From Ypsolopha sequella (taxonomy: Eukaryota; Arthropoda; Insecta; Lepidoptera; Ypsolophidae), in NCBI GenBank assembly GCA_934047225.1, contig OW203992.1, forward strand, positions 7,057,501-7,121,500: a DNA stretch of 64,000 nt, read 5' to 3'. The notes under the pieces are model-generated. The model searched no databases. It was given only the letters and a program-made list of their open reading frames with translations, and was not told where the DNA came from. Made by a program: the position numbers and the translations under genes. How positions within the stretch are numbered: the stretch's first letter is position 1; each line of letters begins with the position of its first letter. This document shows positions 12,901-27,900 of this stretch, in pieces.

Positions 12901-15900
12901 GTATCTACATATTCGCGTGGTTCATAAAGTTTCATTATCACTCGCTATCAGTGGGTCGACGCGCGTGCGCATTACGCGCGCAAACAAACTTCTGTTTTTG
13001 TAAATCACTTTGTTTAAATGGATCAGTCGTTCGAAAACAATTATTAAATAACACTTTTCGGATTAAAATTAGACTTGATTTATGTTCAAGGATAGTTATA
13101 ATTATATAGTTAAATATATTATCACAAACTACCGCCCTCGGCTTCGCCCGTGTGTAAATGGTATCAGTAACGTCACTCTTATTACTCAGTTATTAACACT
13201 ACAGTACACGCGTGGGGTGAATATTCGCCCCAGGCGAATATTTTTGATCATAACTTTTAAATTACACGTTATTAGATCGTATCTTCCAGTATAATCCTGG
13301 TTAAGAATACAATGGTCAAGATCAATACAGAAAAAAATAATAAAAATAAATCATTACTAAAATGATCGATGTGTAATATGTGTATATTGTCCAAGTGCAT
13401 GTGATCGTTCTGCTTCAAGGAATGACACAAATGCAACACTATGAGCCTTCTGGAAGGCTCATAGTGTTATGACAATAATGATATTAAAAGAGAAATTGCA
13501 AAAAATTATACTAAAAAAGAGATATTTTAAGAAGAAGAGAGGTTTCAAGAGGCTGAAAAAGCTGTACCATACCCATTATTTTAAGTTTTTATTATTTGTA
13601 AGAAACGTTTAATGATAGTAAACAATTAAATTCCATATAATTTATAATTAACAATAAATACGTAACGATTTCCAAAACCTTAATCCAGTAACTGAAAATG
13701 GTCTGAATATTCACCCTACGCGAGTATAGTTTAGAAAATTTAAGGCCCGTGTACTGTAGTGTTAAGGGTTTAATTTCGAAAAAAAAACTGTCACAAATTG
13801 TGACTCACAATAAGAACCTAAAATATAATACTAAAAATAAGGTCTAGCAAGGTATTGATTTATTATGTATTTTTTATATTTATTATTAACATTTTAAGTA
13901 AAAAGTGATATTTCCGTGAATAAAAGTGTAGACACAGACCACAATCAGCGACATACATACTCAAGAACTTTTAGAACTATTGAGTTGTTCAGTACAATAT
14001 GAGATGAGGATTCCGGAAAAATATAATGGAACCCAAAAATTATGTACATCATTCACTTTTATTAAAGTTATCATGGTAGTAAATCTAATGGTAGTAAATA
14101 CTTTCTCACACTCCGGAATGGTCCCGACGGATAGCATCAAAATCACATCTTAGCATTTTAACACCACGCGGTATATCTGTAGAATCATATACAACATCTT
14201 CTTATACATATATGTATAGAAATCTTTGTCTGTCTGTTTGTATTAACTGGAAAAAATCGGATTTTATTGTGCTTTTACTTAAAACAATTATAAATATATT
14301 ATATTTTGCTTTCATGAGCTTTATTTATTTCCTATGATTATTTAGGAGTATTAAAACATTAAAAAAATTATAACTCGATATATTTCGACTCTCGGTATGA
14401 GGCCGTCATCAGTCGGGTCGAAATATACCGAGTAATATATATTTTTTTATATTTTAATACTAATAAATAATCATACTAAAAACAATGTAATTCATACCAG
14501 TCGCTTCTTGACTGATCATGATCAGTGATCAACATTTCAGGTAATTATTTATTTCTTGACTCGTTATTTCAGTAATTACAAAGTTTGTAATTAATTACAT
14601 ATTACATTAATTACATTTGTGATCGAATTCGTTTTATGATATTTCCAGACGAAAAGCAATTCGTTGAAAGATGACGAAATTTTAATAAATCATCTAAAAG
14701 CAAACTAAACCTGTTCCGCTGTGGACAAATTACTAATTGAAAAAAAAAAACGTTTTTTATCATAATAAATCATGCCTAAAAGTGAAATGAATTTTGTTCC
14801 ATACTTTTTATAAGAGGAGTACACTAATAAGTTCTCAGCACAGCTACTTAGTAATTTATTTATTATACATTTCAACAATCAGATAATATGTTTATTTTTA
14901 AATCCGTCACCATTTAAGAACTTGTCTACAGAAAGAGCAGAGGACACTCTTCCGGCAGCTGTGAACTGCCCCTTAAACACAGTTAAGTGTTTCTCGTAGT
15001 CACTTTTCAAGTACTAGAGTTATTTATTGTTTATCTTTAAACTGGATCAGTGACGAAGGGCAGGGGTATTTTTCCGAAGTGGTAATATTTTATTCGTTTC
15101 AATTTAAAAGGGTTTCAATTGTATTATAGTGAGGAAGTGGCGTGCATAGAACTTTTTTCCGGAAAAGCAATCAGAAGGTCATGTTTGACAGTAAAAAAAT
15201 ATGAAAAAATTTAAATAACACCTTGAAAAAAGAAAACCCTAGAGTGAACATTTTCATATCAACTTCTTTTTTTTCAAAGTGTTGTTAAAATTTTTACATA
15301 TTTTTTTTATCGTCAAACTTGACCTTCTGGTTGCTTTTCCAGAAAAAAGTTCTATGCACGCCACTGCAGTTACTAAAATTTATTTGTATTTTAATAATTT
15401 TTCCTTTTAAGGGGTTACTCGGGGTTAGTATATTTTGCTATTTTTGTATTAGTTGTAGTCTCAGGCACATACAATGAAAATCTTAACGTGTCGGTGAAAG
15501 TATAGTTAAAAAAAATACAAAGCTTACAAAATGTATTTATTTGTTCATACAGCCAAAAACAAAACATTAACTTGTTATTTTATCAACTTAAAAATACTTA
15601 CTTAAATCTAATGGGGCAGGTAGTTCCCAATGACCTTGAGTTGTACAAATAACGTTCAAATCGACGCGCACATTACGACGTCGCTCGGTCTCCGGATAAT
15701 GCAAAATAGGTGAAAATAACACTTCTCACATGGACGCGATGGACTGAAAAAAAAAACCATAAATTGTTTTTCCAAGCAATATTTTCCTTATATTTTAGTG
15801 CAAGAACAATACAAATACCTACCATTGGTGGTTTCAAAAGAAATAACCAGATTGAATTTGAACAATATTTTCATACTGTTATACGCGAGAATAATTTTCT

Positions 15901-18900
15901 TAAATGAAGTTGATTTGTTATTTAATATAGTTTAACTAACAATATATATACATTTTTAAACATACCGTTTAAGAAAAATTACTATCAATAGAGTCATTTT
16001 CGAATGACGCTGGGAATAACCTTAATAGTAAACTAAAAATTAAATTTTAATTTGACAAAAGGTCTTATTTTATAAGTAAAAACATTGAGCTCTGGTCCAC
16101 AAAATAAGTATAAAATTAACTATTTTGTTTCCCTAAAACGGACTGCCTACAATTATTTTAACTACGGTAAAAAGCTGGTCTAAAATCGCTTATTCCAAAA
16201 CATTTTTAAAATTTAAAGGTACAAAAATCCTCTCAGACCAAGGTTAAACCTTTGAACTGGGGAATCCTAAAATAAAGAAATCGGCGCAATACAGCCTTAT
16301 CTCATGCATCTCACGTAGGCATTATTACATTACTGCGGACGAAATCGCATGTCATGATACGAACTGATATCAGCCACCAAATTATGTTGACCTGCAGGTA
16401 TCCTCTCACTTTCCTCTTTAACATTATAGTTTATATGAAGCCTAGAGGGGGAACGAAATCAAGTTACGGTGGTTGTGAAACGTGTGGCTGAATTAAGAGA
16501 TATTTTGACGCCTTCTCAGATGGAAACAAATTAAATACTACTAATTTGTATGCGGAACGTGTGCAAATCGAGAATTTGGTTGGAATAAGTACTCGTTTAA
16601 AACTTTTAATTCTTGAACCGTGAAATAGGGCTTTTTTACGGAGTAAATATGTTAATAGTAGTTTATGCTACAAGGGCGCAAAAGAATAAATTACGAGGAC
16701 GATTTAAAACACGAGCGTAGCGAGTGTTTTAAATGTAACCGAGTAATTTATTGCTTTTACACCCGTGTATCATACTACATTTTTCAATGCATAGTGTGAG
16801 GAAATGAAAACAAATATAATCTTGTGAACTTTAAATTATAATTGGCTCAAAAGGACTGTATCCAGAGCCGTTAAACAGTGGAAAAAAAAAGTATAACATT
16901 TATGGTACACAGGAAAGGCTGCAGGTTAGCCAACCATTGTAAATAAATTAAAAATAATAATAATAATAAAGCCCTAGGGCAAAATAATCGACTTTCTGTT
17001 CGGTTTTGATGCATAAAAAGTGGGCCTTTACGAGCACATGCATTGAAAAAACATAATTGTATATGTAATACAATGTTACAAAGTGAGGGTACTCACTGAA
17101 CTAAGATAATGCGTTTCTTATTCATTCAAATTCAACAACAAATTGACGCATAGAGGTTATGCTATAACCGATTTTTGGTGTGTCAAAACGGGTGATCACT
17201 GTGCTAATAATTGTAACCTAGGTCGCTACGCATTTCTATTCATGCATCATATGCAGGCGATAATAGTAGTTTATGCTACTAGGGCGAAAAGGAATAATTT
17301 ATTGCTTTTACGCCCGTGTATCATACTACGTTTTTCAATGCATAGTGTGAGGAAATGAAAACAAATATAGTCTTGTGAACTTTCAATTATGATTGGCTCA
17401 AAAGGATTGTATCCAGAGCCGTTAAACAGTGGAAAAAAAGTATAACATCTATGGTAGACAGGAAAGGCTGCATGTTAGCCAACCATTGCAAACAAATAAA
17501 AAAAAAATAATAATAAAAGCCCTAGGGCAAAATAATCGACTTTCTGTTCGGTTTTGATGCATAAAAAGTGGGCCTTTACGAGCACATGCATTGAAAAAAA
17601 TTTGTCATCTAAATGTGCGCCGTTGCGTTGTTCAGATTTACTGTTGTCAAATTCACTAACAAAGGAGACTGGGCGAAAGTGGTCTATAGACCAACAGATA
17701 TGGAGTAATTTTTTTTAGGAAGTACACATTAATACGGTACTTTTTTGTTAGAACATCATCAAAATCTGACACGACAGTTTTGAGATATTTCAAGTCAAAT
17801 ATATTAGTATTATTTTACTTTAATTAAGTTTTTTTATTACAATAATATTATAATAAAGTAAGGAACTTATAAGAACTCCGATTTTGCAATGAGCTACATT
17901 TATTACATTTTTGACTGCAATGACGCTGAACTAAGAACTATAAATAAGTGACCTGTTATACTAGCATTGGTAAACTACACGCCGTGTCTTTGAAGACGCT
18001 GACGCCACCTCTTTCTGTCCGAAAACTACCGAAAAAACGATCGGGGGCTCTACCGCGTAATTCTCATTTGTATCAACTTCAAGCAAATGCATGCAAATTC
18101 ATCGCGTGCAAAAGAGATGGCATGTTAGGCGGGCGTCGTCGCACGCACGTCAAATTTCAATCTCAAGTTGATGTTGATGAAAATGAGAATTACGCGGTAG
18201 ACCCACTGGTCAGATTTTGATGCCCTTTCGCACATAGGTGTAGTTGAGGTTACCTAATGTAAACCACAATAAAAATAACCTAATAAAAACCACAATATTA
18301 TGTCTGTTGGTTCATAGACCACTTTCCATACAAAAAAGAACAGTCTCCTTTATTCCAGTTTCTGATTTGAGAAAATGTATCTAAGCGATACTTAAGCACT
18401 AATTAATCAATCACAGCGCTGTATTTCATATTGAAGCGTCGCTTAGTTCGTAAAATGAATACGAGATAACTGTTGCTTTGCTAAATATTGATTTAAAATG
18501 CGTATGATTTATTGGCGTGGTGTGATGGCTACGTCATCTAAAAAGAATATTGTCACTCCATGTCTTCTCGTGGATAACAAGGTAACCCAACAAACACAGG
18601 TCTGTGGTATTGAGGGTAATAAAGGTCATCGGGTCTTGTCCCCGTCTCCAAAGACGAAGTAGGCGGGATAGCTAGGCTTCTGCTGTGGCTTGTCGCAACC
18701 CTCATGACAAAGGCATACCGTCAAGAGACTTGTCGTATCATGTTCCGGCATGACATCATTAGTAGCCATACGAGGGGGGGGGGGGGGGGGTTGATTACAG
18801 ACTGTGCGTAGCATCAAGTCATTCGTCCGTTACTATGTAAGTCCCAGGAAAGACTAATTAACGCGTCGCCTGCTCTCCCAGGTTACTCATCTTAGGTCTT

Positions 18901-21900
18901 ATCGACGCTTTCCTTGAAATTCCATTAAGTGCGCTAATGGCTAAGCGTTAACCCATTGTATGAATGAATGAATGAAATGCACCGATCTCAGCATGGCTTG
19001 AAGAATTAAGGCGATACAAAAAAATGGGGTTTTTTCGAATCCATTTACTCCACTATAACGTCATCTACGTATTTTATTTTTGGGTAAATATTTATTGAGA
19101 ATTTGATTACCATTCTCACTAAAGGAAAGCGCGATTGGATGAAATTTTCTCTATAGAATTTAATTCCGAAAATACCTCTTAATTGTTTTATTTTTTCCTG
19201 TTATTCTGAAATCCTAACTAATTTCATTGTGAAATTGCATTCAAAATGTGAATATTATGTATTCCTAAAGTCTCCTTGAAAATATTTTTGACAAAATAGC
19301 TTAGTAAATTTTATATTAATAAAAAACCGACTTTTTGCTACTTTTCCACGAATCCGTCCCACTCACATTGAGGGGTTTTTCGCATATGGAGTAACAGGGA
19401 CGCTAGAACTTTTACGTATCGCCTTAACCCATGTTTTATGTGACTACAGGAACTATAGCATATCCAAGAGGTTGTTTGTAATAGTAGGGAAGACCGTGCC
19501 CTTAGGATGTGGATAGGATAGAAAAAAAAAGATTTAGCGATAATGAGAACTCATTTTATATTAATTTTAAATTTTTAAATGTGGAAATGAGGGTTTTTGC
19601 ATTTCTGGCCCACGTCAGTATACCAGGTGTTAGCCCTTATTACTATTGCATTTATTATTCAAAAGTGGATCAGTGGTACGTTCCCCGGTAGTGCCTATTC
19701 AACTTAATGCTATGCTTTTTACGTCACCAGTATAGCTAACACACATTTAATAACAGTAAAATTGTATCGACTGTTATCTTTTTCTAAAACTCAGTCGTAA
19801 ACTATGATTGTTTTAGAGGCCGATACAGTTTATCGACTGTATCGCGTTTACAGAACAGTTTGTTTAGTAAATAGCGATGAATCGAGTAAATAGTAGGTTT
19901 ATTGAACGAACGAAGCCTCTTATAATTTGACTAATTTAAAGAGTCATTGTTGTACTCTATAAAAGGCAGGTAAAAGTAAAAGTTTTGAAAGAAGCACGAT
20001 AGCATTACTAACCCGAAGCCATTCTTGTCCTTAATTTCTTGTCAAATGAACCTAAGAATGTGGAATGAAATGTGGTAAATCCGAACGGTGTTTTAAAAAA
20101 AAAGATTACGGAATAAACGTGCAACTTTTACAGTTTATTGGTTTGGCGAGGCACCAAGGAAAAAAGCCTTGGAAATTATTCAAGTTTCGATAAATAGTGA
20201 GATCGGAGACTTCTTGTAAAAAACATACAAAACATTTTTTTTTTCGTTCTACCCCCATAATGTCACTAAAGACATAGCATGTTTTTTTATGATCAAGGAA
20301 GACAAGAACAGGGGCCCTACTAGAAGAGAATACTCGTCGAGTTTGGCCAAAAATCCAAAATTTGCATAATAATTTCTCCATAGAAGCTCTATCGAACCCT
20401 ATATCACCACCTCTTTGTGTCAGTAATATAGCTTTTCTACATAAACCGAAAAAACGTCAAAAAGAAGAAAAAAGGGTGGTAGCAATGTTAATGAAGTTAG
20501 ACAAAATAAAAATAAAAGATTTCTTTCGATCTGTAAAAATTGAAATACTAGCTTTTTTTTTGGTACACTGTCATGGTAGCTAAATAGTAGAAAGAACGAG
20601 AGGATTGGCTGCCATCTTGAATTAACTGTCAAAATCAAAGAGATCCACGCTCTATCGACTACTGTGCTAGGTATGCGGATAAGATTTGATGTTTCTTAAA
20701 GGGAGTTTTGATATAACTTGGAATGGTACTGACAAAACAAAGTACACATTTCCTTGTAATAAAATCTTCGGTCTTTATTACAAACTACTTGAAGAATGTA
20801 CGGTACAGTCGACAACATCCACAATACAAATTTTCACTTTTTGTTTAAATATAGCCTTTACGCAAGTGAAATAAGAATTGCCTTTTATACCTTGAAGTCT
20901 GAACACTGAACCTTATTCTAATTACCCAGAACAATAAGAACAAAGTGACGGACAGTCCACAGGTCTCTTCTCTAAAACAATATTTGTTATTTTGACACAT
21001 TCACACAAACCTTTATCGCTGAACAAACATTTAGCTTACCTGTGAAAGCTGTCCATGATTTTTTCCCGAGGACCTCATGTTTTCATATTTGGTTTCTTGC
21101 CTACGTGCCAAGAAAAGGGTTTATCTCTGCCCGGGCAAATATGGACATCCTGGTCCGTTTAAGGGTATGGGTGACCCGAGATTAAGCACCTCATTTTGCA
21201 TCAAGTAGAACTCAACTCTATGAAATTTCATTATTGTTTAAAATAGCAAGCTCTGATACTGGCAGTTACGACAACCAAAATATCACGCACTCTGCAAAAA
21301 CTGCCTTTCCTGGTTGAAATAAAAATACGATTTGTTCAAACTAACTAGATATCATTTAAACAAATTTTATAAAGAAAAAGCCAACTAAATCTTGAAATAG
21401 ATACTCTACAGAAAATCATATAAAATCTCATATTATATCCGTCAAATAGAGGTTTACAATATATATTTTTTTTACCGTAAATAAATTAATCAATTGACGC
21501 TGTTTGTTCAAACTTACTTCATAAACGTTAGGACGCCATACGTAATTTTTTTAACGACTGTGGTTTTCTGATTATGGCAATAAAATCATCCAAAATCTGT
21601 CATTTAATTTCTATTTGCCTCATCTTTTATGTATTTTTTCAAATAAAATTGTTTTCAAATGAAAATAAAAATACATATTGCGTTGAAATGTATATTGCGT
21701 TGAAACATATTTTTTTAAATAAGGTGGCATGCCTTCGAAATCCCTTAACTTAAAGTACATTTAAATTTTACTAAATTGATATTGTTTTTACAACCCATTT
21801 TAGCATTCAACATTAATATTATTTATCTACCTACTATTACTATATCATTAACCCGTGACCACACAGATTTTTAGAGTGGGAATAAATCTAATAATTATGT

Positions 21901-24900
21901 AACCATAAAAGTGACACGGTCGTCATATTAAAGTTATTATTACCAAACATATTTAAGTTAAACAGTCTTAATTTGGAAGTCGCGACTAAGTTGTCAAACG
22001 GGTTATGGACTTGACTGCCTGTACTAAGGTGACCCAAAACTAAATAACGACGATTGAAAGATTAAAGAACTTCTACTTCTTCACAAACAAATAAGGATAT
22101 ATGCCACTTACGAATTCGCTACGCTTGGATATTATAAAATTTATCTTATTTATATATTTTAGTTAATTATATATTTCTCACGCATTTCTTGAGGATTGTG
22201 TCAGTTTATTTGTAAGTATAACATTTGCTAAATACAGCAAAGAAGAACACGAAGAAACTTGACGCCATGACTGCACCTGTTGCAAAAATGTACAAGAATC
22301 CATTGTTGTTCTATTTAAAATAGGTAAAAGTGTGAATGGTCAATAAGAGTGTAAGACCTTAAAAACAAAAGCCTGTCAGAAATTCTCGAAGGAAACGAGA
22401 ATTTACGACGAACGCGTCCATATTTACGTTACACTCGACTACAAAGAAGAGCAAATAGAAAAGTAATACGATTTCGAGCGGACAAGAGCACACGGAACTG
22501 TGCGCGAGAGTGCGCCGAGTTTTTGTCGGTCCCAGAGAGCGCAGAGTCAACAGCGTCGATCTCGATCACTCGCTTGCTGCGCGCGCATCCACTCGGGCAA
22601 ACAGCCGGCCCTCGAGGATTAATGCATGACGCAAATATTTATCCAAACCTCTGCGGATTGACAGTTCTGTCGTCAATTGTTTGTTGTCTTTACCTTTTCA
22701 AATGAGCATTTCATTTCAACCTGGTGCCTTAAGTGGCGGGGATTATATGTACTTCATTTTTTCATCTCCGAGCGCTTTGTTTGTTTATTGGAGTCGAGCA
22801 TTGTCTTCTGCGACAAAAGTAGATGTTTTTAAGGCGCTAGTACTTACCAGGTATGTTTTTTGTTGTCAGGGGTATCGCGAAGGCAGGAGAGCCGAACAAC
22901 CTGGCCCCTCTGTCTCCTGGGGTGCTGTACATGGACCCAGCAGTCCACGCAACCCTCAGGAGGAAGCAGAGACGGCTGGCGCGGGAGAACCCTGGTGCGT
23001 TAGCTGCCGTTGCGAAGGGAGCCAGCATGGCTGTTGCAGAGTGCCAGCACCAATTCAAATATCGAAGATGGAACTGCTCGACCAGAAATTTTCTAAGAGG
23101 GAAGAATTTATTCGGCAAAATTGTAGATAGAGGTAAGTGTACCTTGTAATCTCATGAATGAGCAAAAAACACATAAAGGGTTCACAAATACTCTAATCAC
23201 GGTTATCCTGTCACCGTAATAAAATCTCAATGTAAAACGACAAAAAATTACTTTTTTATGAATGTCAGTTTCAAGAACACGCGTCACTCATTTTAATATC
23301 GGTGTCGCAAAACAAAGTGAACAAAACACCTCATAAGCCTTAAATGCCCTTTTGAAATACCAAGGAAACAGATTTGTCGTATTGAGTTGTTTAATAATCT
23401 TTCAAAAATGAAATTGAAAACGGTCCGCGAATTTTTTTAAACATAAAAAGGTTTGTTGAAAAAGCTGTCCGTTTTGTACAAGACCCTAATCCCAGTTCGA
23501 ATACAAAGAGTGGCTACAAATTAAGTGATATCCTTAGTAAGCAACCCTTTTGAAGATGTTATCTGGGCACATTGGGAGGGTAGCACTCCAGGAGCAGATT
23601 TAAAAGGCTCATCAAGATAAGGCATCCTGGATCAATTACAACCGAGCGAGTGACGGCCCTGATCCCCTTTATGGTTTTTTATTTTTTTCATTAGAACGTA
23701 CTTTTGAGTGGAGAATTTGTAGATGACATCTTACTTTCGGCGCGTAGTGAGGTTTCTAAAACACATTTTCTTTTAATGTTACATAAATTTATAAAAACGC
23801 AACATGTATAAAAAAAATCACAGTTTGCAGTTGCGTCGAACACAATTTATCAACAAAGAATGCTTGTAGATCGCTATCAAGAGATAAAATCAGCAAATAG
23901 AAACCCATTAGCTTCACAATGTGTTGTTGTAAATTCTATAGTTATTGTTGATCCTTAATCGGGACATGAATATGCGATCAACCCATTGCGAATTCGGTCA
24001 GTATAACCGAATATAAGTATCTTTATTTTCTTTTAATGGTCAATTCGTCATAATCTCTGCAAAACGTGGACTTTTTATTTAGGTTTATGGACTTAGTTTC
24101 AAAAATATTTGTATTTAAGATAAATTGAGTGGAACGACCTACGAAATAAATTATATATTTTATTTACAATAAATAATTTCTTATTTTTAAAAGTAATTCC
24201 GTCACGATATTCTGAATTGCGAGTCCCGATTCTCGTCGCTGGCTCGGTGTCCGATTACTTTGTATTGTACACGATACAGCTCATTATGGACAACATCCGA
24301 ACATCTGTTCAGTTCGCGAGCATTATTAGCGATTATCACAAAAACACGATCGCTTTGTCGTTCAATTTTGTCCTTTCTCAAGAGTTTTTGTTGTTAGACC
24401 TCTACACGATTTTGATCAAAATGATTTCGTACGTTTTTTGACATGCAATTATGATACAAAGAAACAGAACGTGCAATTCCCTTGCCAATAAAAAAGTTAA
24501 AAGCTTTCCAAAGTTCGAAGTTGAGAAAGCTCTGCATTAGCAGAGGTTATCTCAAAAATGAAGAGCATTCGGCCGATATATCGGACTAATTCGATCATAT
24601 TTTCATATTTGGAACGCTTCATCGGGATCTGTCGGACAAACCCGACTGGCCAGTGCGCCCCGGTTATTGACCCCCTATGCTGTTGCTAATGAATTGTGCA
24701 AGCAGTTTCGGTTAAATAAGATGTAACCATTAGACCGACTGCAACTGTAGTCCAGCACTTTACGGTACACCACAATCCTTATTTCACCCACGCTATGTTT
24801 AGTAACAAAATAACAATGTGCCTTTTGGGTTTGGCTGATTTTACTTTTTATTTTCAAACGAGTATTCACGTTAGCTTTAGATTTGAAATTTTAAAATTAA

Positions 24901-27900
24901 TGAAATCACATTATTTACGTAGGTAGATGTTTACTCACCAGTTTTAATTTCTCATAATAAAAAAACACGGAACGCGGTCAACATTAGCCCGAGGAAAATT
25001 TAACCAGTTCTTTTAATGTGTGAATGTGTAAATCAAAAGAAATATCGAAGTAAACGTTTGGCTCAGACATATTTATGTAACTTGAGGAACGTAAATTGCT
25101 GACACGATCAATTTAAAGCAATGAAAGTAGAAAAAAGAGTGCTTTTTTAGATTGATCTCTATTTGTTCCTTATATGGTTTAAAAAATATCCACATTTATC
25201 ACTGCCATCAAACGTTTACCGAGCTCGATCTAAAGATAAAATGGTAAATGCCAAATTTAAAATGCTGGCTTATAAAACGGATTATGCCTTGGAGCAAAAA
25301 GTAAATATATTTATTATTCGAACAATCTACAAGCCGTAAAAAGCCAAGTACCATTTTTCTAAATTAAAAGCCAGGTATAGCACGAAGCGGCCAGGGACCA
25401 CCAGAGTAATAATTTCATTTGATAAAAAGAGCAGCGCAAAAGTACAAAATTTATGCTATATGCGTGCGCATTTAGAGCGTATTACTTTATTAAGGGCAGG
25501 CCACGCGGGTTGCGCCCGCGCCGCCACGCCGACGTATATTACAGGCCTGCGCGCAATCTGTCTGATAAACCTCTTCATACTATGCAATTACTTCTATTTG
25601 AGAAACACATAAAAACGGACAAGCCATCTCTCAGAGCTCAGAAAACCTGCTACTCTTTTCCTGATCAAAAGCAACGCATATATGATCTAGAAATTGCGGA
25701 TAATAGGTACAAATAACTCATTTAAAACCGCGTTCCAGAATAGAGCATTATAGTTCCATGATTACTATTCGCACACAAAGCCTCCCAGATGGGTCACAAA
25801 ATAATTATTAATTTAGACGTCGACACGCCATTGACACGTCCGACGACATCTTCATCTCATTGTGGTGCAAACCTCAAGGATCGCATTAACACAAATGATG
25901 ACAACTGCACAATAGACCCACCTTTATTCAACACTGCATTGTCGAATAGAAAAATATATGGCGGGGCCCCCGCTGCGTGCCGGGGCCCCCTGGTGCGTAG
26001 TTTAGCGAGCACCACCACGCAGGTCCACGGAAGCCACGTTACACACCTAATGCAGCTCCTAATGGCAGGTAACGTGGGTAATAAAACCCGTCCTTTTTCT
26101 GGGTTTCCTGTTTTCGTGTGATACCGGGCCCGAGCAGCCGACGCCGTGGGTGGACAAAACGTATAAAACGATCCGCACCAAAAATAAAGCGGATATAAAA
26201 TGCCCTCGACGAAATATTTAATGCTCAATTAGATAAGCGTTTTGGGTTTTGTGGCGTTTGAATTGTTTTCGAGATACGCACAAGTTTTGTAAAATAAAGT
26301 TCGATCGTATGTTGTATTTTTTTAAGATAACCTTCGTGGCCGCCGGGCTGTCGTTTTTACTGTCCGATCTGGGCTTTCGAGTCGATACTGCGATTGGTTT
26401 TTATCGCTTGCGGACAGCTCACTTAAAATTGAATTATTTTTGGTGTTTTTTCCAAGTTTTGAAAACAAATGTCTTTGTCCATTGTGTGAATGAGTGTCGC
26501 AGCGTGGCGCTGTAGGTGCTGGTGGCTGAAGCCGGTGGCAGGCGGGAGCGGCGCGGGCGTATTGTGCCACTCACAATGAGTGATATACGAGCGACGTGAT
26601 GCAGAATTGTCGCAGCCTCACAGCCTCGCTGCGAGTTCAATGTAGAATTATCACCCATACAGGGCATAACGAAAATGAATTATTGCTTTTTATTGCCCCG
26701 TCCTCGACTACCTTTATAGCAAAAATTGCCTTTGCTGAAATCATTATGTTTTCTTAATAGCTAGTTAGGTCTGCAATTTCGCCCCATTCCATTATTTAAC
26801 AACGTCTATTTATAGTTTCTCTATATAGTTGACTAGGCATGTCATTCTGATCGACTTGAAGTTAATTCATCTCACTTATAACAGGTATAAAATATAATTA
26901 TGGTATCATAAAGGACAGTTAAAATACAAATAGTATGTCGTATATAATGACGATTGGCAAGTTCATCAATGTTCAATAAAGCTGTCCTCAATAGAGCTAT
27001 CTCGGAACTGGTTCAAAACGAAAATGTTTCTTTACAACTCTAGTGATTTATGAATGTTTTGAATAATTACCGGCCCATCAAATTTGAATAATGAATGGAA
27101 GTCTCCATAAATTAATGGGAACATGAAATGTGACGCGTGAATCAACGTTTCACTGCAACATTTTGCAATCAAATTTTCTTCTTGAACTTCCTTATTACAA
27201 ATAGTATGATTTTAGACTTTTACGGTGTTACTACAAAACGGTGTTTAACTTTAGACAGTGTTTAAATCTGTTGCTGTCACTTTTTTACGATATGAAACAA
27301 AAGGCGACAACGACAGATTTAAACACTGTCTAAAGTTAAACACCGTTTTGTAGTAACACAGTTAGATTTTTGTTTATTAGGAACACCAACATCTAGTACA
27401 TAAGTAAATACATTGTAAAATTAAATATACATTTTTAGTTATATGCCTAGACAATTAAAGGTGAACACAGCATGCAATACAATCAGGATACCTACATAGT
27501 AAAATATTGTTATAGACTATAATATATATAGACTATATTTTAAGTAATTTGCTGTATACACGTACTATAACTATAAGTTATATTATTTATAAAATTTGCG
27601 TTACAAATTATTGGTTGAATTTATAAGAAAATATTAATAATGTTTACATCAAATTAATAAAAATTTATGAACCAAAATAATTTACAATAATACGAGTAAC
27701 ATATATTTAAATTAACAGAAACTTATGTGCTCTCTTTAGTACAGATATCGTTCATTTTTGTATCGATTTCTATAATTAGATCTTAAGGAATCAGCTCGGC
27801 GATGACTTAATAATTGACAGGAACACATTTAATTAATACTATTAATTTTAAAATTGAATGTATTAATCTGAGGCCAGGTGTTCGTCAAACATTTCGTTGT

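Larger units (their letters stand above)
9907..22869 (+). other. wg: wg intron 1, repeat-rich
   Basis: A 13.0-kb intron with GTAAGT donor and TTGTCAG acceptor. It holds three of the four copies of one dispersed repeat (10984-11373, 16655-17051, 17263-17600), a truncated SINE (11413-11575), two Penelope-tail fragments, a foldback with 7-bp-TSD relatives (15136-15366), a Helitron- or MITE-like foldback (13185-13770), a TCTACCGCG MITE (18049-18201) and a TTAA-flanked element (19010-19423). The last ~450 bases before exon 2 (about 22380-22650) are repeat-free and GC-richer. No coding exon was recognised inside it. Confidence 0.85.

Noticed and set aside
17948..18220. 90-codon frame in wg intron 1
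   Set aside because: It runs across the TCTACCGCG MITE; no protein similarity recognised.
22837..23118. Minus-strand 93-codon frame
   Set aside because: Antisense shadow of wg exon 2.
25789..26228. Opposed frames of 110 and 123 codons in wg intron 2
   Set aside because: GC-rich non-repetitive DNA with no start context, splice pattern or recognisable protein motif; more likely regulatory or random.
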